Positions 15,274 to 23,647 of a stretch of DNA of 64,000 nucleotides are shown here, in pieces (the stretch's first letter is position 1; each line of letters begins with the position of its first letter). A program made the position numbers and the translations under genes. Source of the stretch: JADJEK01 sp052034255 (GTDB taxonomy: Bacteria > Planctomycetota > B15-G4 > JADJEK01). Below the pieces are notes generated by a model that ran no database searches, had not been told where the DNA came from, and saw only the letters and a list, made by a program, of their open reading frames with translations. The stretch is taken from assembly GCA_052034255.1 (NCBI GenBank), contig JBPOIU010000006.1, forward strand, positions 57,436-121,435, read 5' to 3'.

Positions 15274-16938
15274 TCACCAACGCAACCAGACGAACTGAAC
15301 GACGAACACGAACAGGCCGCCCAGCGTCAGGCCGGCGCCGATCGAGCGATCGTGCTCGAGGGACAAGCCGCGACGGCGCATGCGTGCCGCGACGAACGCG
15401 GCGAGTCCCAAGAGAGCCGCGCCGACGGGACCGAGCAGGAATCCGAGCGCCGTCGCCAACCCGGCGCCGCCGCCGACACCGACCTCGAGTCCGAATCCGA
15501 CCAACGCGGCAACGGTCGTCGGCACGCTGACGTCCGCATCCAGCTGCGCGCGAACGCGCGTCCACTCCGCCGCCACGGCTTCGTTGCCGATCGCCGGCCC
15601 GAGCGCTTCGCGATCCGCGCTCGCGAACGTGAGTCCCAGTCCGACGATCACGAGCAGTCCGACGCATGCGCCGAAGATCCAGGCCCGCTGCGTGCGCAAC
15701 GGCGTCGCTCCGGCGCGAGCTCCGACTTGCAGGACGTAGGTCGCGGCACTCGCGCCGACGATCGCGCACCCGCCGCACAGCGCGAGTGCCGGCTCCACGC
15801 CGCCCCAGAGCCGAGCGAGCGGGACGCCCGCTGGCGTCACGACGAACAGTCCGAATGCGCCGACGAGTTGCGAGCTGACGCGGGTGCTGGCGGCGGTCGC
15901 CGCCGCCGCGACCACGAGACAGACGACGACGATCGCCGCGGTCACCGCGGATGCGCCGGCCGCGACGTTCCACATCGCGTGCGGCGCGGCGAACACGATC
16001 AAGCCGATGCCGACGAGCACCCACATGACGCACGCCGCGAACGAGAACTGCTGCTCGGTCCGCGGCACCATCGGCTCCGCTCGGGTTCCGAGTCCACCGA
16101 TCTCGAGCCGAAAGCGCTCGCCGCCTCCCAATCGAACGTCCGCCGCCCGCGCGCTCCGCACCGATTCGAACCAAACGGCGACGCCGGCTCCGAGGAAGGC
16201 CACCACCGCGCACCACGGCGCGCGGAGAGCCACTGGAGCTGGAACGCCCGCGACCGTCGCTGCCACCACCGCGCCGGCGCCGAGGAAGAGGACGGACCGC
16301 GGCCCGCACCACCATCCGACTCCCATTGCGACCGGGAAGACCAGACCGAATTGAACCTGCGCGGGCACCGGAACCGCGAATGCGGCCGCACCGACGACGA
16401 GCGCGATGCTCGCCGCGATCGCGACGCGCCGCGCGTCGAGCCCACGCTCCGATTCCGTTGCCCACAGGCCCGCGACGAGTTCGACGTCGACGATTCGATC
16501 CCCGCCGCGATTCGCGACGCATGCCCATCGCCGACCCGCGAATGCGACCGCGGCTCCGAGCGCGATGGCGCCGACGCTCAGACCCGCCAGACGCACCGTC
16601 AGTGCGGGGCGAGCGAACGTCCGTGCGACGTAGTCGATCTCGATCGCCAACCGGTACCCGATACACGCGGTGACCGTGAATCCGATCGCTGCCGCGAACA
16701 TCTCGACCGCACTCAACCGCTCGCGGACGTCGGCGACGCGCCGCGCTCGCCACGCGTACGCGAACGCGAGCACGCACGTCCCGATCGGGATGCTGAGCCA
16801 ACGGCCCTGCCCCATCGCGATGAGCAGGACGAGCACGACGAACACGCCGACGTCGAACGGGCGGATGCGCACGCGTTCGTCGTGGACCGCGTCGAACGGG
16901 ACCAGCGGTTCGACGTCCGGCTTCGGCAGTTCGCTCAT
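15274..16938 (-). CDS. polytopic membrane protein of unknown function
   Basis: 554 residues from ATG 16938, which has AGGGGGCG upstream; an earlier in-frame codon at 17031 would add a non-hydrophobic extension overlapping the divergent tautomerase gene. About twelve to fourteen hydrophobic helices are visible, such as VFVVLVLLIAMG, AIVVVCLVVAAA and LFVFVVQFVW. They are interrupted by a soluble loop around residues 280-340 rich in Arg/Glu. No transporter signature is apparent to me. It is not obviously linked to the genes on either side. Confidence 0.78.
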   Translation of the reverse strand: MSELPKPDVEPLVPFDAVHDERVRIRPFDVGVFVVLVLLIAMGQGRWLSIPIGTCVLAFAYAWRARRVADVRERLSAVEMFAAAIGFTVTACIGYRLAIEIDYVARTFARPALTVRLAGLSVGAIALGAAVAFAGRRWACVANRGGDRIVDVELVAGLWATESERGLDARRVAIAASIALVVGAAAFAVPVPAQVQFGLVFPVAMGVGWWCGPRSVLFLGAGAVVAATVAGVPAPVALRAPWCAVVAFLGAGVAVWFESVRSARAADVRLGGGERFRLEIGGLGTRAEPMVPRTEQQFSFAACVMWVLVGIGLIVFAAPHAMWNVAAGASAVTAAIVVVCLVVAAAATAASTRVSSQLVGAFGLFVVTPAGVPLARLWGGVEPALALCGGCAIVGASAATYVLQVGARAGATPLRTQRAWIFGACVGLLVIVGLGLTFASADREALGPAIGNEAVAAEWTRVRAQLDADVSVPTTVAALVGFGLEVGVGGGAGLATALGFLLGPVGAALLGLAAFVAARMRRRGLSLEHDRSIGAGLTLGGLFVFVVQFVWLRW

Positions 16939-17051
16939 CGAGTTCGCCCCCTGCCCTCCGACTCGTCGATCCGTGCGGCGGCCCGGTAAGGTACGTGCCG
17001 TCGTTCCGACGCAGGTCGCGCAAATTCCCATCGCCAGAACCGGAGTTCCCC

Positions 17052-17294
17052 ATGCCCTTCATCCACGTGCGCGCCATGGAAGGCGCGTGGTCCGCGAAGC
17101 AGCGTCAAGAACTCGTGCGCCGCATCACGCAAGCCGTCGTCGACATCCAAAGCGAAGGCGTGCGAGCCAGCACGATCGTGCTGTGGGACGACATCAAGAG
17201 TGGTCAGTACGCGATCGGCGGCGTCGAGCGCACGACCGCGATGGTCAAGAAGGCCATTCGGAGTGGTTCAGCGCAGAAGCGCCGAAGCCGTTGA
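17052..17294 (+). CDS. 4-oxalocrotonate tautomerase-family protein
   Basis: 80 residues. After the initiator Met the sequence begins PFIHVRAMEG, giving the N-terminal proline that is the catalytic base of this superfamily. The rest matches a single beta-alpha-beta tautomerase unit with a basic C-terminal tail. ATG 17052 is fixed by GGAG six bases upstream and by the need for Pro at position 2. It lies 30 bp before a dienelactone hydrolase gene. That pairing suggests aromatic or dicarboxylate catabolism, although no ring-cleavage enzyme is present in the window. Confidence 0.9.
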   Translation: MPFIHVRAMEGAWSAKQRQELVRRITQAVVDIQSEGVRASTIVLWDDIKSGQYAIGGVERTTAMVKKAIRSGSAQKRRSR

Positions 17295-17324
17295 CTCGCT
17301 GATCCACTGATCCTGGAGGATCTC

Positions 17325-18194
17325 ATGCTTCCGTACGCGCTCGTCCTCGCCCTCTCCGCGCTCATGCCACAGGACCCGCCCGCTCCGGCCACGGCACCCC
17401 AGGAAGCGCCCCCGGCCGAACGCTTCGGCGAACTGACCGAAGACGAGTTCAAGAAGCTCCACGAGTTGAAAGCCGAAGAGCAGGGCGAGCGCCATGGCGT
17501 CGACGTCGAGCTCGCGTCCGGCGCGACCGGCTACCTCGTGCTGCCGAAGGACGCCGATCCGAGCAAACGCCCGCTGTCCGCCGTCATCGTGATCCACGAA
17601 TGGTGGGGACTGAATCGCCACATCGAACTTTGGTGCGATCGCCTCGCGGAGACCGGCGTCGCGGCGCTCGCGGTCGACCTCTACGACGGCGTGGTCGCGA
17701 CGTCGTCCGACGAAGCGATGAAGGCGATGCGCGCGGTGGACTCCGCGAAGGCCGTCGAGCACTTGAAGTCCGCGCACGAGTTCCTGACCACGGACGAGCG
17801 GGTCAAGGCCGTGAAGGTCGGTTCGATCGGCTGGTGCTTCGGCGGTGCCATGTCGCTGCAGACCGCGCTGCATGTGCCCGAGCTCGACGCGTGCGTCCTG
17901 TACTACGGTCGGCTCGTCACCGACCCGAAGGAACTGGCGGCGATCCGCTGCCCCGTGCTCGGCATCTTCGGCACGAAGGACGGCAGCATTCCGCCGCCGA
18001 CGGTGAAGCAGTTCGACGAAGCGCTGACCGAGGCGAAGGTCCCGCACGAGATCCACTCGTACGAGGCCGAACACGCGTTCGCGAATCCGAGTAGCCCGCG
18101 CTACGACCACGAGCACGCCGCGGAGGCGTGGGAGAAGGTCAAAGCGTTTCTCGACGCGAATCTCGAACCGGACGCGACTCCGCCGTCGAAGTGA
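17325..18194 (+). CDS. secreted dienelactone hydrolase-family protein
   Basis: 289 residues. A short hydrophobic N-terminus (about 1-15) and a Pro/Ala linker suggest export. The domain (about 60-280) carries the dienelactone hydrolase triad: Cys171 in GWCFGG, Asp219 in FGTKDGSI and His250 in EAEHAFANP, plus Glu92 in IHEWWG. ATG 17325 follows GGAGG by five bases. The stop codon TGA abuts the stop of the convergent S9 peptidase, the two forming TGATCA. Actual substrate unknown; the export signal argues against a simple cytoplasmic catechol pathway. Confidence 0.92.
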   Translation: MLPYALVLALSALMPQDPPAPATAPQEAPPAERFGELTEDEFKKLHELKAEEQGERHGVDVELASGATGYLVLPKDADPSKRPLSAVIVIHEWWGLNRHIELWCDRLAETGVAALAVDLYDGVVATSSDEAMKAMRAVDSAKAVEHLKSAHEFLTTDERVKAVKVGSIGWCFGGAMSLQTALHVPELDACVLYYGRLVTDPKELAAIRCPVLGIFGTKDGSIPPPTVKQFDEALTEAKVPHEIHSYEAEHAFANPSSPRYDHEHAAEAWEKVKAFLDANLEPDATPPSK

Positions 18195-20720
18195 TCACTT
18201 CCAGCGCGCGTCCCACGCCGCGCCCTGGTCCTTCAACCACTTGTCGAACCACTCGAGCAGCATCGTGCGGTGTTGCACGCGATTCGCCCAAGTGCCACGC
18301 AGGCCGTGATCCTCACCCGGGAAGCGCACGAGCTCGACCGGACGACCAAGCAGCTTCAGCGCAGTGAACATCTGCTCGCTTTCGCCGACCGGCACGTTCG
18401 TGTCGACCTCGCCGTGCATCAACAGCAACGGCGTCGTGATGTCGTCGGCAGAGAACAACGGTGAGTGGTCGGTCCACCACTGCGGGTTCTGCCACGGCAG
18501 ATTCGCCGCCATCGCCTGGTCGCCGTACGTGAAGCCCCACACTCCGTCGCCGTAATACGACGCGAGATTCGAGATCCCGTACATCGACACCGCGGCGGCG
18601 AACGTCTTGCTATGCGACACCAGCCACATCGTCATGAACCCGCCGTACGAACCGCCGTAGCCGCCGACCTTCGCCGCATCGAGATCGGAGTGCTGCGCGA
18701 GCGTCTTCGCCACCGCTTCCAGGATGTCCGCGCCGGCCTTCGTGCCCCAGTCGTTCGCGTGCTCCGCGGAGAACGCCTCGCCGTAGCCGGCCGCGCCGCG
18801 CGGATTGACCACGAGCAACGCGTAGCCGTTCGCGACCAGGAACTGGTGCAGCTCGTTGAAGCCGCGCGGAGTCGGCGTCGCGCCGCCGTAGTAGTACGTG
18901 ATCAGCGGCAGTTTGCCGCTCGGGCGGAACGCCGACGGCGCCGGGCGATAGAGCCAGGCCTCGATCCGCGTGCCACCGGCATTCGTGAAGCTGACGTCCA
19001 TCGGCGCCGGCAACAGCAGCCGCTCCTGCAGCGCCGCGTTCGGCGCGTGGAATACCTGATCGTCGACGAACAGCGCCGGCAAGCGATCGGTCGCCGTCCC
19101 GACCAGTGCGAAGTGCGCACCGTCGCTCGACCCATGGACATCCAGCATCGTCTCGACGTCACGCGGCGGAGTCAGCGCGGTCAGCGACCACGCGCCACCC
19201 GCATCCGCCGCGACGACGACGCGGTTCAACGCGCCCTCGGCGCTGAGGAACGCCAGGCGGCCATCGCTCAGCCATTGCAAGTGCCCTTCGCACGTCGGCG
19301 CGAAGTCCGCGGTGACCTTCGTCGCCTTGCCGTCATCGAGATCGACCACCCACGCGTCGGGGTCGAATGCGTTGGGTTCGGCTCCCGCGCCGAGCTCGCT
19401 CGGTGGACCGGTGAACGCGACCCGCCGGCCATCGTGCGACAGCGCGAAGCTCGTGAGCCCCGGCCGATTCTCGAAGCCCATCGTCAGCGTCGCGATCGTG
19501 CGGTCCTCGCCGGTGGCGATGCCGAGCACGTGCAATTCCGATCGCATCCACGGCCGCTTCGGCTGCGGTGTCGAGCGCAGGTACACGAGGTTCACGCCCT
19601 GCGGACCGATCGCGAACGCATCGAACGTCCAATCGCCGGTCGACGTCAACCGCCGCCGCGCGCCGGATTCGAGCATCAGCAAGTGCAGGTGCGGCTCGGT
19701 CGGCCAATCGGAGAGCTTCTCGCGCAGTTCGGTACGCCGCTTCGCGCCGCCCGACGTCTTCGGCGCATCCGGCGCGCCCCGCGTCGACGCGAACACGAGG
19801 AATGAGCCATCGTCGGACCACGACACCGCGCCGAGGCCGGGCTCATCGCGCAGCACTTCCCGGATCGCGCCGTCACCGCGATTCCACGTGAACAGACTCG
19901 TGCCGCGCCGCACGAGCAATTGATCGCCGTCGCGACGCCAAGCGACCGCGCTCGCGCCCGCGCCGAGCAGCGCCGGAGCGACGATGCGTCGCGTCGCGAC
20001 GTCGACGACATGCAGCAGCGTCTGCGAGCCCTCGCCTTCGACGTCGCGCCGCGTTTCGCGGTACGCGAGCATTCCTCCACCCGGCGCCAGCATGAGTCCG
20101 CTGAGCCCGACGAGGCCGCGCCAGTCCTCGTACGACGCCGGCGCGTGCTGCGGATCGATCGTGAACGCGAGGTTCTGCGAGGCGCGGGCGTCTGCGGTCA
20201 ACCGCATGCGGCCGGCGGCATTGGCCTCGATGCGCACGAGCAGTCGGTGCAGGCCCGTCGCCAACGCCGGCTCCGCGCTGACGGTCGTGCTGCCCGCAGA
20301 GCTGCTACCGGCGTGCGCGAGTTCCTTGCCGTCGACGAACAGGCGCAGGTCGCCGGGAGCCTCGACCCCGAGTTTCACGGCGCCGAAGCGATCGACGTGG
20401 AAGTAGGCGGCAAGGAAGCCGACCGAGCCGCGCGTGGCGTTCCATGTGACGTGCCCGTCCGCGACCGTGCGCGCCGCGAATGCGCTCGCTACCCCCGGCA
20501 GCAGTTCCACTGCCTGCCCCGCACGCGGCCACAGCGTTCGCGCATCGAGCTCGGCCACGAATGCGGGCGCGCGCGCGGCGGCCTCGTTCGCGGCCACGAG
20601 CGGCGGCATTGCGGCGGGTTCGAGCACGAGGACTTCCGCGGGGGTCGTCTCCGCCGATCGAGCGACCGGTGCGAACGAGACGATCCAAAGCAAGCACGAC
20701 AGCGAGCGGCGGTTCAACAT
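18195..20720 (-). CDS. S9-family prolyl oligopeptidase-like serine peptidase
   Basis: 841 residues with a signal peptide (about 1-22). The first 200 residues form an extra beta-rich domain, followed by a propeller with WD-like blades (WSDDGSFLVF, LSHDGRRVAF). The C-terminal catalytic domain has GGSYGG (Ser691), EVDTNVP (Asp773) and EDHGLRG (His805), a complete triad. It differs from the DPP4-type gene 3 kb away, lacking the double-Glu motif, and more resembles acylaminoacyl/oligopeptidases. The gene is monocistronic. Its stop directly touches that of the convergent hydrolase gene. Confidence 0.94.
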   Translation of the reverse strand: MLNRRSLSCLLWIVSFAPVARSAETTPAEVLVLEPAAMPPLVAANEAAARAPAFVAELDARTLWPRAGQAVELLPGVASAFAARTVADGHVTWNATRGSVGFLAAYFHVDRFGAVKLGVEAPGDLRLFVDGKELAHAGSSSAGSTTVSAEPALATGLHRLLVRIEANAAGRMRLTADARASQNLAFTIDPQHAPASYEDWRGLVGLSGLMLAPGGGMLAYRETRRDVEGEGSQTLLHVVDVATRRIVAPALLGAGASAVAWRRDGDQLLVRRGTSLFTWNRGDGAIREVLRDEPGLGAVSWSDDGSFLVFASTRGAPDAPKTSGGAKRRTELREKLSDWPTEPHLHLLMLESGARRRLTSTGDWTFDAFAIGPQGVNLVYLRSTPQPKRPWMRSELHVLGIATGEDRTIATLTMGFENRPGLTSFALSHDGRRVAFTGPPSELGAGAEPNAFDPDAWVVDLDDGKATKVTADFAPTCEGHLQWLSDGRLAFLSAEGALNRVVVAADAGGAWSLTALTPPRDVETMLDVHGSSDGAHFALVGTATDRLPALFVDDQVFHAPNAALQERLLLPAPMDVSFTNAGGTRIEAWLYRPAPSAFRPSGKLPLITYYYGGATPTPRGFNELHQFLVANGYALLVVNPRGAAGYGEAFSAEHANDWGTKAGADILEAVAKTLAQHSDLDAAKVGGYGGSYGGFMTMWLVSHSKTFAAAVSMYGISNLASYYGDGVWGFTYGDQAMAANLPWQNPQWWTDHSPLFSADDITTPLLLMHGEVDTNVPVGESEQMFTALKLLGRPVELVRFPGEDHGLRGTWANRVQHRTMLLEWFDKWLKDQGAAWDARWK

Positions 20721-20811
20721 CGTTCATTCCGATCGAGGCGAAGAAGAGCGCGGATCATACGGTGGCCAGCACGCGCGGTTGGCTCGCTCCCATCGACGGC
20801 CCAGCAGTCGA

Positions 20812-20892
20812 AGGCCACCACCCGGGCCGCCACCCGGGCCGTGGCCCGGGCCGCCACCCGGGCCGTGGCCCGGGCCGCGGCCCGCGGGGGGC
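20812..20892. repeat. 12-bp CCCGGG-rich tandem array between genes
   Basis: Six or seven copies of a 12-bp unit, CCACCCGGGCCG alternating with TGGCCCGGGCCG. Each carries the palindrome CCCGGG. The array occupies the 173-bp gap between the CarboxypepD_reg gene stop (20894) and the S9 gene start (20720). Transcribed from the upstream gene it would fold into very stable stems and could act as terminator or attenuator. A similar 12-mer encodes the GGGP linker of the M14-like gene near 1860-1910. Confidence 0.85.
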
Positions 20893-20893
20893 G

Positions 20894-23557
20894 TCAGCGG
20901 CGGTCGGCGACTTCGACCAACCGCAGCGCGTAGGTCGCTCCCCCGCCCGCGACGACGGTGATGTCGGCGGGCGATCCCGTCGCGGCGACGGAACGCAAGG
21001 CGCCCGACGCCAAGCGAATCCCGAGTCGTGCCCGCACGTCCCACACTCCCGCGGGCAAACCCGGCAGTTCCAGCCGCGAACCCGCGTCGACGCGGTTCCA
21101 CGCGATCCACGCGTCGCCCTCGCGCGCGTAGAGACCGAGACCGATCGACTCGACGACACCCTCGGACTCCGGCGCGCGCTCGACCGCGATCGTGAACTCG
21201 AGCGGACCGGATTCGCCCGCGTCGACACGCACGTCGAGAGCACGCGCCTCGCCGCTGCCGAGCACGAGCGTCGACGGCTCGATGCGCGCGGGCACGAACG
21301 TGTCGGTGGCGCCAACGAGCGGCAGTCGCGCGGTGACGCGGTATTCAGCCGACGGCAGACGCTCGACGCGGAACGCGCCGTCGCTCGCGCAGTGCACGAC
21401 GGCCACTTCCTCGCCGTTGGCGACGAAGCGCAGCTCGGCGCCCGCGGCCGGCGTCCCGTCGGCGCGACGCGCGACCCCCTCGACCACGGATTCCGCGATC
21501 AACGCGACGTCGAGCACGCGCACTTCGCGCGGCTCGAGTTCGAGTCGTTCGAACGTGCGCGCCGCGAATCCGCTCGACGACACGGTCAGGTGGAACGGAA
21601 CACCGGATGCGACGTCGAGGCGCGTGACGCCGTTCGTGTTCTGGAGGCTGCCTCCCCACCCCGTGTCGCTGCGAGCCTCGAACGCGATGTGATCGAGTCG
21701 CTCCCCGCTCCGAGCCGACGTCACACGCAGCATCAGGGTCCCGATCGATCGCAGCGTGACCACGACGTCGTCGCGATCCGTTCGCGCTCGGACCGCGGAT
21801 GCCGCGTTCACGCCCAGAGCCCGCTCGCTCGCGTATTCGTGACGCCCCGTCAACTCGTACGTCCCCGGCGCGAGGTCGACGAGCTCGAAGCGGCCCTGCG
21901 CGTCCGCCGCGACCTCCGCCACGGTCGGGTCGAAGCGCGCGTTCGCGACCGCGATGCGGACGGCTTGGATCGAGCTCGGCGGCGAATCGCCGGGTTCCTC
22001 GACGAGTCGCGCGCGCACGCTTGCGCCCGGCAACGACTCGCCCGAGGAGTCGCGGACGACGCCGCGTAGGACGCCGGCGCGTGGCAACGCGAGTTCGACG
22101 ACGGCGGCGTCGTCGTCCCCGATCGCGCGCCACGTCGGACCGTACCCACGCGCGCGCGCGATCACGAAGCTCGGTCGGCTCGACAATCCGAACGTGGCTT
22201 CACCGCGTTCGTCGGTGAGCACGGAGCGCACCACGCGTTTCACCGCGACGCGGACTTCCGCGTTCGCGACCGGAGCGCCATCCGTCGCACGCTTCACGCG
22301 CACGACCCAGCGCGGCCGCTCCTCGGCCTGCACGTCGCCCACGTCGAACGGATCCCGCGAGGCGACGACGATCGCGTCGCGCGCGGCGAGATCGTCCGCG
22401 TCCGCCGTCGCCACGAGTCGCAGCGGAACGCCGATCGGAACGCCGTCGACGACGAAGCGTCCATCGCCGCGCGTCGTCCCCTGCGCTCCGAAGAACGCGG
22501 CGCCCATGTCCACCACACCCGTTTCGCGGTCGAGCTCGACGTCGATCCGCGCGTTCGCGATCCCCGTTCCATCCGCCGCCACGAGTCGGCCCACGAGTCG
22601 ACTCGCCGGCACGAGCGCGACGTCGACCGGTCGCATCGCGCCGCTCCCGCTTCCGCCGCGGACGTCGACGAAGTTCGTGAGATGCCGCGGCGACGTGACT
22701 TGGATCGACCCGCCTTGATCCATGCCGGCCCAGGTCGTCGCGACGTACAGACCCGGCTCGACGCGCTGCGCGGGTCCGGGAACGATGGACGCGTCGTCGA
22801 CCGGGGAACGCGTCTCCGCATCGACGACGCGGACCCACAGCGACTTGCCGGTTCCGCCGTTGCTGAGCGCGAGCTCCACGAACTCGTGCGCGTCGTACAC
22901 GACCGTCGAACTCTCGCCGTAGCCCGCTCCGTTTGCCGTGAGCACCGCAGGGAAGCGGCGTACGACGAGCGCAAACGAGCCGTCGGCGTCGCTTTCGACG
23001 CTGCTGCCGACGACGCCGCCGACGGACGCGCGGTACACGAGCGCTTTCCCGATCGGCGCTCGAGTCCGCGCATCGACGACGCGTCCACGCACGCGCAACC
23101 CCGGCTCGAGTCGAACGACGATCGGCACGTCGGGGAGCACGTCGTCCCGCACGACGCCGAGGTGGTCCGACGCGGCGAACGCGAGCTGACCCCCGTGCGT
23201 GCGCGTCGTCGGCACGCGGAAACTGCCATCCGCGAGCGTCCGGACCGCGTTCTCGACCACGCGCTCGACCGAGTCGGGATCGATGCTCTCGACGAGGACT
23301 CCCGCGAGCGGAACTCCCTGGATATCTTCGACGCGACCGACGAATGCGTGAGCGGCATGCGCGGTCGACGTGGCGTCGGGCGCTTGCTCTCGCGTCGACT
23401 CCTCCAGCGGAACGACGTCTTCGAGCGGGAGCTGGCACGTCACGGGGGTCGACGTCGTCGTCACGGAATCGACCGCGGGACGATCCGTCCACAGCAGCAC
23501 GGCAAGCCCGAGGACCAAGCTCATGCCGACGAGGATCGACCACGTTCGCGACGTCAT
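20894..23557 (-). CDS. large secreted or membrane-anchored protein with carboxypeptidase-regulatory-like repeats
   Basis: 887 residues from ATG 23557; an in-frame start 36 bp upstream is possible. An N-terminal hydrophobic helix (about 5-24) is an export signal or anchor. The rest is a tandem of about seven to eight CarboxypepD_reg beta-sandwich units, each with a phrase like GRVVDARTRAPIG, GVLRGVVRDSSGE or VEGVARRADGTPAAG followed by GxFRVxxLPxG-type endings. Such domains occur in cell-surface proteins and bind or stack; no catalytic motif is seen. It is the last gene of the kinase-sigma operon, 90 bp after its paralogue. Very few cysteines. Confidence 0.85.
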   Translation of the reverse strand: MTSRTWSILVGMSLVLGLAVLLWTDRPAVDSVTTTSTPVTCQLPLEDVVPLEESTREQAPDATSTAHAAHAFVGRVEDIQGVPLAGVLVESIDPDSVERVVENAVRTLADGSFRVPTTRTHGGQLAFAASDHLGVVRDDVLPDVPIVVRLEPGLRVRGRVVDARTRAPIGKALVYRASVGGVVGSSVESDADGSFALVVRRFPAVLTANGAGYGESSTVVYDAHEFVELALSNGGTGKSLWVRVVDAETRSPVDDASIVPGPAQRVEPGLYVATTWAGMDQGGSIQVTSPRHLTNFVDVRGGSGSGAMRPVDVALVPASRLVGRLVAADGTGIANARIDVELDRETGVVDMGAAFFGAQGTTRGDGRFVVDGVPIGVPLRLVATADADDLAARDAIVVASRDPFDVGDVQAEERPRWVVRVKRATDGAPVANAEVRVAVKRVVRSVLTDERGEATFGLSSRPSFVIARARGYGPTWRAIGDDDAAVVELALPRAGVLRGVVRDSSGESLPGASVRARLVEEPGDSPPSSIQAVRIAVANARFDPTVAEVAADAQGRFELVDLAPGTYELTGRHEYASERALGVNAASAVRARTDRDDVVVTLRSIGTLMLRVTSARSGERLDHIAFEARSDTGWGGSLQNTNGVTRLDVASGVPFHLTVSSSGFAARTFERLELEPREVRVLDVALIAESVVEGVARRADGTPAAGAELRFVANGEEVAVVHCASDGAFRVERLPSAEYRVTARLPLVGATDTFVPARIEPSTLVLGSGEARALDVRVDAGESGPLEFTIAVERAPESEGVVESIGLGLYAREGDAWIAWNRVDAGSRLELPGLPAGVWDVRARLGIRLASGALRSVAATGSPADITVVAGGGATYALRLVEVADRR

Positions 23558-23597
23558 CGGGACACCCCTGCCGTCCATGGCTTCGACTCGCAAACGA

Positions 23598-23647
23598 CGC
23601 GACCTCGATCCGGTTCGGCGGGTTCTCGCCGCTGCGCTCCGGTCGCG
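23598..23647 (-). terminator. hairpin directly after a stop codon, between the two CarboxypepD_reg genes
   Basis: GGTCGCG at 23641-23647, touching the stop codon at 23648, pairs with CGCGACC at 23598-23604. Inside is a second stem CGGCG/CGCCG (23616-23631). There is no U-tract. It may be a processing or attenuation site lowering expression of the last gene. Confidence 0.35.

Noticed and set aside
15187..16989. Long plus-strand Arg-rich frame opposite the membrane protein
   Set aside because: The minus strand gives regular hydrophobic helices. The plus product is Arg/Asp-rich low complexity typical of antisense shadows.
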